Part shown: positions 1-10,300 of the stretch, piece by piece
Layout: each line of letters opens with the position of its first letter
Position numbering within the stretch: the stretch's first letter is position 1
Notes under the pieces: generated by a model
Seen by the model: the letters and a program-made list of their open reading frames with translations, nothing else
Told to the model about the DNA's origin: nothing
Databases searched by the model: none
Source: JAVJRN01 sp040218415
GTDB lineage: Bacteria > Bacteroidota > Bacteroidia > Cytophagales > Cyclobacteriaceae
Assembly: GCA_040218415.1 (NCBI GenBank)
Contig: JAVJRN010000016.1
Location: 1-12,864, forward strand
Length of the DNA stretch: 12,864 nt
Reading direction: 5' to 3'
Made by a program: the position numbers and the translations under genes

Positions 1-61
1 CAGGGGCAAAAACAGAAGAGTGGAGTTTGAACTCAAAGACAGAAGAACATCTCGAAAATAG
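1..61 (+). CDS. C-terminal end of an OmpA-family protein (partial)
   Basis: Reading from base 2, the frame gives RGKNRRVEFELKDRRTSRK and stops at TAG (59-61). The string KNRRVEFEL is the usual final strand of the OmpA-like peptidoglycan-binding domain (pattern NRRVEF near the C-terminus), followed here by a short basic tail. Such domains tie outer-membrane or periplasmic proteins to the cell wall. Only 19 codons are visible, so the rest of the protein, its start and any fused domains are unknown. A strong terminator 34 bp downstream shows that this transcript ends here. In Bacteroidota, OmpA-domain genes often sit near PorP/SprF and giant adhesin genes, so a link to the large gene in this window is possible but not shown. 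The call rests on a short motif. Confidence 0.6.
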   Translation, partial: RGKNRRVEFELKDRRTSRK

Positions 62-94
62 GAGATAAGTTATAAACAGCAAGCTGGTTGAACT

Positions 95-130
95 GGTGTG
101 GCTCCTTCGGGGGTCGCACCTTTTCTTTTT
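95..130 (+). terminator. Rho-independent terminator with TTCG tetraloop
   Basis: An 11-bp stem (95-105 with 110-120) closes on a TTCG loop (106-109). All 11 positions pair if three G-U wobbles are allowed. The stem runs directly into TTTTCTTTTT (121-130). This is a complete intrinsic terminator for transcripts coming from the left, i.e. the OmpA-like gene ending at 61. There is no T-run on the opposite side, so it does not look bidirectional and would not serve the converging LysR gene. Confidence 0.9.
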
Positions 131-178
131 AGTGGAAAAAATGATGCTGATTTCTACAGAGTTCCATTAGCTGTGTCC

Positions 179-1117
179 TCAGATGTAAAAAGTGTAACAA
201 TCAAATATGATTCTTAAAAAGCTGGAAGGGTATTTTTTACTGGTGAGCCATTCCATTATTTTAATGCCATTCTTGCTCACTGTTTTTGGATTCCAAAGTG
301 CTGACACAGTAAGCTCACTAATGATTTTCTTGTCTATTTCAATATTTTTAAAACGTAGATTGTTGGCGCAATATTCCCTCAAACTAGATACGACAATGGT
401 AATTCCCCCATACCGGCTCACCTGTATAAGCCGACTATTTTGCGAACATAGATTGTGTGTTATTTGGGGTTGAAATCCATGGTTGTTGCAGAGTAAAGTT
501 AAATAGGCCCGTAAATCAGGAATAATTTCTTCGGGATGAAAAACGATCGTTTGATTTTCAAGATCTGGAAGGCCTATCGATTCCTTTTCTGCCAATGGAT
601 TATCATCCCTAACTACAACTTTAATAGGCTCGGTAAAAAGATTTTGAAACTTTAGTTGTTTGGACTTTGATGGAACATAGGTAAAAGCAAAGTCAATTTG
701 ATTGGACAACAACTTTTCCTCAAAGTCATTGATGCTGAAATACTCTAGCAGGTCTATATGTAAAGAAGGGTATTGAACACGAAAGTCTTCAATCATTTCA
801 GGCAAAAAATGAGTGTATGCCGAAACACAATAACCAATTCTCAAGGAGTCGCCATGTTCTTTGATATTCTGTGGAACCTTCTTTAAAGCTTCAAATTCTT
901 TTATCTGCTTTTTTGCTTTTTCATAAAAGTAGGTGCCAAACTCTGTGAGACGGATTTTCTGCTTTTCCCTTATAAAAAGTTCCTGTCCGAGCTCCTCTTC
1001 CAATACTTGAATAGCCCTGGTAACTGGTGGCTGTGTGACATTCAAATTACGTGCAGCCTTCCTGAAATTTAGCTCCTCAGCAACATTGATGAAGAACGTT
1101 AAATGTCGAATATCCAT
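179..1117 (-). CDS. LysR-family transcriptional regulator
   Basis: This 312-residue protein is a LysR-type DNA-binding regulator, near the usual family length of about 300. The N-terminal winged helix-turn-helix covers residues 1-60, with the typical AARNLNVTQPPVTRAIQVLE core (about 21-40) followed by LGQELFIR. A linker helix leads to the periplasmic-binding-protein-like effector domain from about residue 91 (LRIGYCVSA) to about 295. The style resembles the BenM/CatM/CatR branch, but the ligand cannot be told from the sequence. The start ATG at 1117 gives the standard LysR beginning MDIRHLTFF. The last 15 or so residues (SSFLRIIFDCYTFYI) extend beyond the usual end and look hydrophobic and unlike the family. 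The gene is divergent from the giant surface-protein gene across 192 bp and converges on the OmpA-like gene. LysR proteins often control their own gene and the divergent neighbour, so it may regulate the giant gene; this is inference. Confidence 0.93.
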   Translation of the reverse strand: MDIRHLTFFINVAEELNFRKAARNLNVTQPPVTRAIQVLEEELGQELFIREKQKIRLTEFGTYFYEKAKKQIKEFEALKKVPQNIKEHGDSLRIGYCVSAYTHFLPEMIEDFRVQYPSLHIDLLEYFSINDFEEKLLSNQIDFAFTYVPSKSKQLKFQNLFTEPIKVVVRDDNPLAEKESIGLPDLENQTIVFHPEEIIPDLRAYLTLLCNNHGFQPQITHNLCSQNSRLIQVSRYGGITIVVSSLREYCANNLRFKNIEIDKKIISELTVSALWNPKTVSKNGIKIMEWLTSKKYPSSFLRIIFDCYTFYI

Positions 1118-1309
1118 CTGGTAAAGTTATCTAATACTGTTGATACCTATTAAGAATCAGATGATAGTTATTAAGCATCAGATGCAGAAGGATTTAGAGC
1201 GTCGAACGAGCGTTTTTTGTACAGAACAAGTACGTATGGAGGAATGTAATTAAACTTATTTTCTGCCAATATAGAAATAGTCAACCAAAAAGAGCTCAAA
1301 TATTTTACA
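1118..1309. promoter_or_regulatory. Divergent intergenic region between LysR gene and giant gene
   Basis: Both flanking genes must be started from these 192 bp. It is AT-rich and holds a 16-bp direct repeat (annotated separately) and a weak inverted pair TATC-N10-GATA (1128-1145). I looked for the Bacteroidota promoter pair (TTTG near -33, TAnnTTTG near -7) on both strands and found no convincing spaced pair. A TTTG occurs at 1216-1219 without a matching -7 box, and TAACTTTA (minus strand, 1122-1129) has no matching -33 box. No Shine-Dalgarno is present before ATG 1310. The sequence there (TATTTTACA) is A/T-rich, which is normal for Bacteroidota. No small gene is evident. Confidence 0.6.
1148..1184. 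promoter_or_regulatory. Candidate operator: 16-bp direct repeat at 21-bp spacing
   Basis: TATTAAGAATCAGATG (1148-1163) recurs as TATTAAGCATCAGATG (1169-1184) with a single mismatch. The 21-bp step is two turns of the DNA helix, so a protein could bind both copies on the same face. The pair lies 31 bp upstream of the LysR start and 126 bp upstream of the giant gene. LysR proteins bind in such divergent regions, but the copies do not show an obvious T-N11-A LysR box, so the binding protein is uncertain. Confidence 0.45.
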
Positions 1310-1375
1310 ATGAAACGAATCACACTGCTATTTTTCCTAATATTTTTTTCGTCCTTTTTAAACGAGTCCTTTTCT
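1310..1375 (+). other. Sec signal peptide of the giant protein
   Basis: Residues 1-22 have a basic start (MKR), a long hydrophobic core (LLFFLIFF) and a polar end with a plausible signal peptidase I site after SFS, before KEVFSG. There is no lipobox cysteine, so this is not a lipoprotein. A low-complexity polar stretch of about 40 residues separates it from the first folded domain. Supports export to the periplasm or beyond. Confidence 0.85.
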
Positions 1376-4300
1376 AAAGAAGTATTCAGCGGCGATAACC
1401 TTCTAATATCACCAACCGATATTGATGAGGTTGATTGCTCCATAGACGAAAACCTCAAAGACAATAAGGCGATCGATAATTCTGCCATAACTCTTTTGGC
1501 AGGATTAGAAGTCCAAAGTGTAACGCCTACTTTTGGAACGCGCAATGTTGCCAAAGATGCGACCATTCAATTGACCTTTAATGAGTCGATTGATGGAGCC
1601 ACCTTAAATTCTACAGGTATTTTGATCTGGGGAGATTTGACAGGACCAATAACAGGTACATGGACAGGAGGGGGCACCAGTAACATTACCTTTACCCCAA
1701 CTCGAGATTTTAATGAGGGAGAAGTAATCCGAATAGAAGTGAACCCTGCACTGAGCTCAGTGAGTGCAGTAGCAGCCACTAAATTTAACTCCACTTTCAG
1801 AGTTGCCACAACCTTTTTACCAGCCATTGCATCTTGGACTAAGACCTCTTACCCTTTTACTGTAACAACTGGTGATGGTGATGGAAGAGGAGGTACTTCG
1901 GTAGATATAGATGGGCCAAGAAAGATTTCTTTAGGAGACCTATCAAGTGATGGAACTTTAGATTTTGGAGTCGCCTCTAGGTTTGAAGATGCCATTAGGT
2001 TGATCACTTCTTCAACAAGTTCAGGAACTACGAATTTTGAAGTACTACAAACTTTTCCTAAAGCAGATGATGCCCGATCGGTACAATTGGCTGATTTGAA
2101 TAATGACGGAGAGCTAGACGCAGTTTTCGCATCTGCCAATGATGGTAAGGTAGAGTGGAGAAATAATGACGGTGGAACTTTTTCTAGTGAAGTCATTGCT
2201 ACAAATGCAGGTCAATTTAGAGATTTGGCAGTGGGCGATGTTGATGGTGATGGCGATTTAGACATTATCACGGTTTCAGTAGGGAATAACATTGTCCGGT
2301 TTTATGAACACAATGGAGACTATTCTAATGTTGTTTTCGCTCCCTCAACTATTTCATCAAACTTGAGTAATCCCAATTCGGTTACCATTGCCCAGTTAAC
2401 AGCTACTGGGAATCCACATATTATTGTTACCTCTTATGTGGACGACAGAGTAAGTGCCTATCAATATCAAAATGGATCTTTTGTGAGTTCAACCCATGCT
2501 AATGGCATTAATGGTGCTATTTACACAGCTGTTGGAGACTTAAATGGAGATGGCGTTTCAGAAATAGTAAGTGCTGCATTTCTTGGAAATAAAATATTTG
2601 TTCACTCTTTTGATACAACGACCAATTCAATCAGCGCGGGAACTGAAATTGCTGCTGGATTAACTGAAATACAAGCGGTTCAGCTATTTGATATAGATGG
2701 AGATGGCGATTTAGATATAATAGCCGCAGGTGCTGCAAATGGGCTCATTCGATGGTATGAAAATGACGGGAATGCTGGCTTCACCGCAGCGGCAATCGAT
2801 ATTGATGCAGCTGGTGGTAATCCGGTACATTTTGTTGTAGCCGATATTAATGACAATGGCTACCCAAACATTTTAGTAGCAGATCTCGGCAATGATCAGA
2901 TTACCATGTATAGTGCAAATCCAGGCTTTTTCGTAACAGAATCAAGTCCAGCTGCCAATAGCATCAATATCAGTAGTTCATCTACAATTAGTTTGGATTT
3001 TAGTAAGTCCCTTAACACTGGCACTGTAAATGGAACCAACATCAAGGTTCGTGGACAACAATCCGGCATAATAGCAGGAAATTGGGTTGTAAATGGCGCC
3101 CAAGCAGCTTTCACCCCAAGCGCTAATTTATTACCTGGGGAAGTAATTCATGTAGAAGTGTCAGAAACAGTATTGGATGCAGATGGAGAGGCAGTAACAC
3201 CCGCCGCTTATTCATTTACTGTATTACCTGAAGACAATGAAACCTTAGGTCAATATTGGTTGCCTGTAGAATCTGGAGTTGGCCAAAGTAATTGGCAAGC
3301 CGTTACTTATGGAGAAGGACGTTTTGTAGCTGTCTCAAGAGCTGGAACAAATAATGTAATGTATAGTGAAGATGGCTTAAATTGGACTGGTCGGACAGTC
3401 ATTTCTTGTGGTTATTCTTCGGTCACCTATGGTGGTGGTCGTTTTGTGGGTGTTTGTAGGACTGGACAAGGTCGTGTGATGTATAGTGATGACGGAGAAA
3501 CTTGGACCGAGGGGGTTGGCGCGGTTGAAGAGCCATCGTTTTCCGTAACCTATGGGAATGGTCGTTTTGTAGCTGTGGCTAATCAGCATGTGATTTATAG
3601 CTACGATGGAGTTAATTGGTCCGCTATTTCCGATCCGGAAGCCGGAAGATGGGAATCAGTTACATATGGAAATGGTCGTTTTGTAGCTGTGGCTTCATCA
3701 GGCACCAATCGTGTCATGCATAGCGTTGATGGTATTTCTTGGACTCCCGCTTCGGCAACCGAAGCGAACTCTTGGCTTTCCGTAACTTATGGGAATGGTC
3801 GTTTTGTAGCTGTGGCTTCATCAGGCGCCAATCGTGTCATGCATAGCGTTGATGGTATTTCCTGGACTGCTGCTTCGGCAACCGAAGCGAATTCTTGGAT
3901 TTCCGTAACTTATGGGAATGGTCGTTTTATAGCGGTTGCTGAGAGCGGCGACAAGGTTGTGATGTATAGTGAAGATGGAGTTTCTTGGATATCTGCTTTG
4001 GATGCAGAAGCTAATACTTGGCAATCAGTATACTACGGAAATAGCCGTTTTGTGGCAGTGGCTAGTAATGGAGGTGTAATGAGAACATTCACTCCATTAG
4101 AACTTTCAAGCAGTAGCCCCGCGGCAAACGCAAAAGACATAGCCAAAAGTGCCAATATTGAACTTACCTTCAATGCTGACTTAGACAATACCACAGTTAA
4201 CACCACTAACATCGTAGTTCGTGGACAACAATCTGGCGTAATTGCTGGTGAATGGAGTGTGAGTGGAGCAGTAGCCACCTTTGATCCAACAAACGACTTA

Positions 4301-7300
4301 ACCGAAGGAGAAGTCATTCATGTGGAGATTGGCACCGATTTAAAAGGTGCATCTGGTGAACTTACAGTAGAAGATGATGCATACTCATTTACAGTTGCAC
4401 CTGCCGGTAATGAAACGTTGGGAGAGATTTGGGCTGCCGCCTCTGCAACAGAAGCGAATATTTGGATATCAGTAACCTATGGTGGTGGTCGTTTTGTAGC
4501 GGTTGCAGAAACTGGTATCCATCGTGTAATGTATAGTGATGATGGGATAGCATGGACGGCTGCCTCTGCAACAGAAGCGAATAGATGGAAATCTGTGACC
4601 TATGGAGATGGCCGTTTTGTAGCTGTGGCTGACGATGGCGTGAACCAAATAATGTATAGCGATGATGGCGTTTCATGGACTACTACATCGGCAGCAGAGG
4701 TTAATAGTTGGAAGTCAATAACCTATGGAAATGGCCGCTATGTGGCAGTGGCCAGTAGTGGAACCAATCGAGTGATGTATAGTGATGATGGAGAAATATG
4801 GACGGCCGCCTCTGCCCCAGAGGAGAAAGCTTGGGGTTCTATTACCTATGGGAACGGTCGTTTTGTAGCAGTTTCCAATTTTAGCACTAGCCAGAACCAA
4901 GTAATGTATAGCGATGATGGCATTTCTTGGACGTCAGCCTCTGCATCGGAAGCGAATCAATGGCAATCGGTTACCTACGGGAATGGTCGTTTTGTAGCTG
5001 TTACCAATTCTGGATCTAACCGAGTAATGTATAGCAATGATGGAGAAATATGGACAGCTGCCTCTGCCCCAGAGGAGAATTCATGGATGTCTATTGCCTA
5101 TGGTAATGGTCGTTTTGTAGCAGTTTCCAATGCTTCATCTAACCAGAACCAAGGAATGTATAGCGATGATGGGATAACATGGACGGCTGCCTCTGCGGTA
5201 GAAGCAAGTGGATGGAGATCTGTGACCTATGGTAATGGTCGTTTTTTGGCGGTTGCTAATTCTGGTACGAATCGCGTAATGTACACATTGGACCCTCTCC
5301 AATTAGCATCTTCTACACCATCTGCCAATGCTAAAGACATAGCCAAAGAGGCCGATATTGTACTCACCTTCGATGCAGATTTAGATAATACTACTGTAAA
5401 CCCTACCAATATCGTAGTTCGTGGACAACAATCAGGTAATATCGCTGGAATATGGAGCGTAAGTGGAGCAGTAGCCACCTTCGACCCCACCAATGATTTA
5501 ACCGATGGTGAAGTCATCCATGTGGAGATTAGTGCTAATGTCAAAAGCACAGATGGACTACCATTTGGACTTAGTAAGGGATTATCCTTTACCGTAGCAC
5601 CAGTCGGTAACGAAAACCTTGGCCAAAATTGGATGAGCCATTCTGCCACAGAATCCAATTTTTGGCGTTCAGTCACCTACGGGAATGGTCGTTTTGTGGC
5701 AGTATCAATTGATGGGACAAATCGCCTAATGTATAGTGATGATGGAATTTCTTGGACAGCCTCATCAGGAGTAGAGTCCAATATTTGGGTATCGGTAACG
5801 TATGGAAATGGTCGCTATGTAGCAGTGGCCAGTAGTGGAACCAATCGAGTGATGTATAGCGATGATGGAATTTCTTGGAGCCCCGCCTCCGCATCAGAAA
5901 ATAATCCGTGGCGATCTGTAACGTATGGAAATGGTCGTTTTGTAGCTGTGGCTACTGGTGGTGACAATCAGGTAATGTATAGCGAAGACGGGGTTTTGTG
6001 GAACACAGCTTCCTCTGCCGAACCCAATGCTTGGCGTTCCGTTACCTATGGAAATGGTCGTTTTGTGGCTGTATCAATGTCTGGAACTAATAGGGTGATG
6101 TATAGTGATGATGGCGTTTCATGGACTGTAGCTTTGGTAACTGAAGGAAATGACTGGTCTTCTGTTACTTATGGAAACGGTCGTTTTGTAGCAGTGGCTG
6201 ACTTTGCAAGAACTAATAGTGCGATGTATAGTACTGATGGCGTTTTTTGGACAGAAACTACAGTACCTGAAAAAAACATTTGGACTTCTGTTTCCTATGG
6301 AAACGGTCGTTTTGTAGCTGTGAGTGAAACTGGAGCAAATCGCATAATGTATAGCAACGACGGTATCAAATGGATAAAAGTTCAATCATTAGAAGATAAC
6401 TCATGGCAGGCAATAACCTATGGTAATGGGCAATTTGTAGCTGTGTCCAGTGATGGCACAAACCGCGTGATGAAAACATTAATTCCAATGCAACTTTCAA
6501 GCAGTACCCCAACTGCAAATGCAACCAGTATAGCCAAAGATGCCAATATTGTACTCACCTTCGATGCAGATTTAGATAATACCACTGTAAACGCAACCAA
6601 TATCGTAGTTCGCGGTGAACAATCCGGCACAATTGCCGGTGAATGGAGTGTGAGTGGAGCAGTGGCCACCTTCGACCCCACCAATGATTTAACCGATGGT
6701 GAAGTCATTCATGTGGAGATCGGAACGGCAATAAAAGGAGTAGGTGGAGAGCTATTAGCAACTGCTAAAGCATTTTCTTTTACGGTTTTACCTGCGGGAA
6801 ATGCAACCTTGGGGCAAAATTGGACTACTAGCAACTCAGCCGCAGATAATAGTTGGAGATCAGTTACTTTCGGAAATGGCCTCTTCGTTGCTATTGGTGA
6901 AAGTGGAACAGGCAATCGGGTGATGACTAGTCCAGATGGAATAGAGTGGACTTCTCGCACCTCAGCTGCCGATAATGGTTGGTCCTCAGTTACTTTTGGA
7001 AATGGCCTCTTCGTTGCTGTTGGTGAAAGTGGAACAGGCAATCGGGTGATGACTAGCCCTGATGGAATAGTATGGACTTCTCGCACATCGGCCGCTGATA
7101 ATTTATGGTCCTCCGTTACTTTTGGAAATGGACTCTTTGTTGCTGTTTCAACTAGTGGAACAGGAAATCGAGTGATGACAAGCCCCGATGGAATTACATG
7201 GACTTCTCGTTCTTCATCTGCCGATTATAGTTGGTACTCGGTTACTTATGGTAACGGACTCTTTGTTGCAGTTTCTTACTCTGGGACTGGGAATAGTGTT

Positions 7301-10300
7301 ATGACCAGCCCTGATGGAATTACTTGGACTACTCGAGCTTCAGCCAATGATTATGTTTGGTACTCGGTTACTTATGGTAATGGTCTTTTTGTAGCTACTG
7401 CACTTAGTGGATCAGGAAATAGAGTGATGACCAGCCCTGATGGGATAGTTTGGACTTCTCGTACATCAGCTGCCGATAATAGTTGGTTGTCGGTTACCTA
7501 TGGTAATGGTCTTTTTGTAGCTACTGCAATTAGTGGATCAGGAAATAGAGTGATGACCAGTCCTGATGGGATAGATTGGACTTCTCGTTCTTCAGCTGCT
7601 GATAATAATTGGGCCTCTGTAACGTATGGAAACGGTCGCTTTGTAGCTGTTTCTTACTCAGGAACCGGAAATCGTGTAATGAGATCACTCGGCGAAACTG
7701 TGACATTCTCTTCCTCCAATCTTAGCCCGGCAAATAATGAGCAGAATGTAGATCTTAATGCATCTTTACGGATAACATTTGAAAAGGCCGTCCAAAAAGG
7801 GACTGGAACTATCGAAATTAGAAAGTCATCAGATGACCAAGTAGTAGCGTCAATAGATGCTAGTAGCAACCAAGTGTCGATTTCTGACAAGGTAGCGTCT
7901 ATTTCGCCTAGCGACCCAGTTACAAACCCGGGTTTAGTATTTGAGGAATCAACACAATATTATTTTATCATCCCAGGCTCGGCATTTGTTACCGCAGGAG
8001 GAGAACAGTTCGAGGGAATTTCTGACAAAACCACGTGGACCTTTACCACTGCCTCATCGAACCCAACATTAGCAAGCTCAACTCCTACCAACAACGCTAC
8101 CAAAGTAAGTCTGACCGATTCCTTGGTGTTCAAGTTCAGCGAAAATATCACGCTGCTGGACGCTTCAAAAGTGACTATTTCTGGAGATGGATCACCTAGT
8201 ACAGCTTTTGTAAGAGTTCGTAATGATAGTTTGATTGTTGGTCCATCGGGATTAGTGGCTGGGGTCACCTACACGGCAATAATTGCAGCTGGAGCAATAG
8301 AAAACAGTAGCAATGATCTCAATGAAGAAATCCATGTTTCATTCCGAACCTTGTTGCCTAAACTTGCTCCTATAGCATTTTATCCTGGTGATGGAGCTGT
8401 TGGGGTTCCTTTAGATACGACATTAAGTGTAAAATTTAATCAGGCTTTATTCCAACATCCTGAAGCTGTTCAGGTGGGTGCCATCGACGTAATTATAGAT
8501 GGTACTACTTATAGCTCTGTAGTAAGTATTCAAGATTCGACAGTAACGATTGATTTTAATTCGGCCAATTTTGTTGCAGGCCAGTCAGTTACAGCATCGG
8601 TATCTCCATCTATCCTTTATATAGTTAATGAAGATGGACTTGGGTTTGATGAGTTCAGTTGGACGTTTACGAGCAAATTGGGAGCGCCAAAGTTAGTACG
8701 TTCATTCCCTGCAAACAACGCTACTAATATATCCGAAATTGATGAATTCTATTTTGTCTTTGATCAGGATGTAACAGTTGCTGACAGTAACTCAGAACTA
8801 ATTAAATTCAGTATAAATGGAGCAGAGGAAGACGTTTTTAATGAAAGTGACTTGCGTGATTTTGAAATATTCGGGGATTCAGTGGTATTTGAGAATCCGG
8901 AAAGTTTCAAATTTGAATCGGACTATACAGTAACTCTTGAGAGCGGTTTGTTTCAAAATGCTAGTGGAGACAAGAATGAAACAATCACAATTAGCTTTTC
9001 CACGTCGTTATCACCTCCAAGCTTGGTATCTACAGATCCAGCATTCAATAGTGTTTTAGATACGATTCCTGATTATCATTATTTAAAATTCGATAAGCCA
9101 GTCCAATTGCGTTCAACTGCAGCGGACGATAGCGTGAGGGCTGAAGTTAATGGAACCGAACTCCGATTGAAATTGGATTTTGGTAGAACCAAATCGGGTT
9201 TTGTGAATGATTCTGTAGTGGCTATTCAAAGTAAACCTGAATTGTATATTCCAGGAGCCACAGTTGATATCTTTTATGGTCCGACAATTGTTAACGAAGT
9301 GGGATTATTTGTGATGTCTAGTCGATTGCGATATTCATTGTCATCTAATAATCCAGAGTTGGTTTCTTCTACGCCATCCAACAACGCTACTAAAGTTAGC
9401 CTGACCGATTCCTTGGTATTCAAGTTCAATCAGAATATCTCGCTATTGGATGCGGCAAAAGTGACGATTTCTGGCGATGGATCACCTAGTATAGCTTTCG
9501 TTCGAGTTCGTAATGATAGCTTGATCTTAGAGCCATCGGGCTTGACCAACGGTACAAACTATACGGTTACTCTTGCTTCGGGTACTGTCGAAAATGCGGC
9601 AAACGAGGTGAATGAAGAGATACAGATAAGCTTCACCACATTGGCTCTTTTACCATCGAGCCCGGTGATATCGAGCACAAGTCCAGCCAATGGCGGTACA
9701 GATGCTACTGTAAACACGAACATTGACATTACTTTCAGCGAAAATGTCTTGGCTAAAACAGGAGAGGTGGCGATTTATAGTTCGTCAAATACCCCTATAG
9801 AGACTTTCTCCGCAAACATCTTGTCGATCAGTGGTGCCAAAGTCACGATCAATCCAAGTAGCGACCTGAGTTTTAGCGAAACCTATTATGTACTCATAGA
9901 TCAAGATGCATTTGAAACGACCAATGGCGTTGCATTTGCTGGAATATCCGATGACCAAGTATTTAGATTTACAACTGCAGCTGCTGCCAACAACGTGCCG
10001 ACAGCCAGTAACCAGAACTTCACAGGAACGCTGGAAGTCAATCAGCAATTGACGGGAAGCTATACCTACACTGATGCAGATAGTGACCCTGAATCAGGAA
10101 CTACGCTACAGTGGTATGTTGCCGATAATGCTGCTGGAGCCAACAAAGCACCTGTCAGCGGAGCAAATGCCATAAACTATACACTGACAACCAGTGAAGC
10201 AGGAAAATTCTTAGCACTAGGCATCACGCCAAATGATGGAAAAGATGCAGGACCGGAAGCGTTCACGGATTATCAAGGTCCAGTTGTAGCAGCTGTGGTT

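Noticed and set aside
207..473. Plus-strand 88-codon open frame inside the LysR gene
   Set aside because: It is antisense to conserved LysR effector-domain coding sequence; no independent evidence for a gene.
1195..1220. Weak hairpin-like sequence (gcgtcgaacgagcg) followed by a T-run, as a possible terminator
   Set aside because: Only about three base pairs form next to the loop and there is a mismatch after them. No plus-strand gene ends upstream of it.
3245..7690. Regularly spaced short DNA repeats resembling a CRISPR-like array
   Set aside because: The period (about 114-129 bp) is a multiple of three and the repeats translate in one frame to a conserved protein unit. There are no unique spacers of constant size and no cas genes.
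1171..8268. Many minus-strand open frames of 60-150 codons opposite the giant gene, several with repeated motifs such as YKTTVSIGNR
   Set aside because: They are antisense readings of the propeller and Ig repeats. They lie wholly inside an intact plus-strand frame with a signal peptide and recognisable domains, and their apparent repeats are the reverse complement of the YGNGRFVAV codons.
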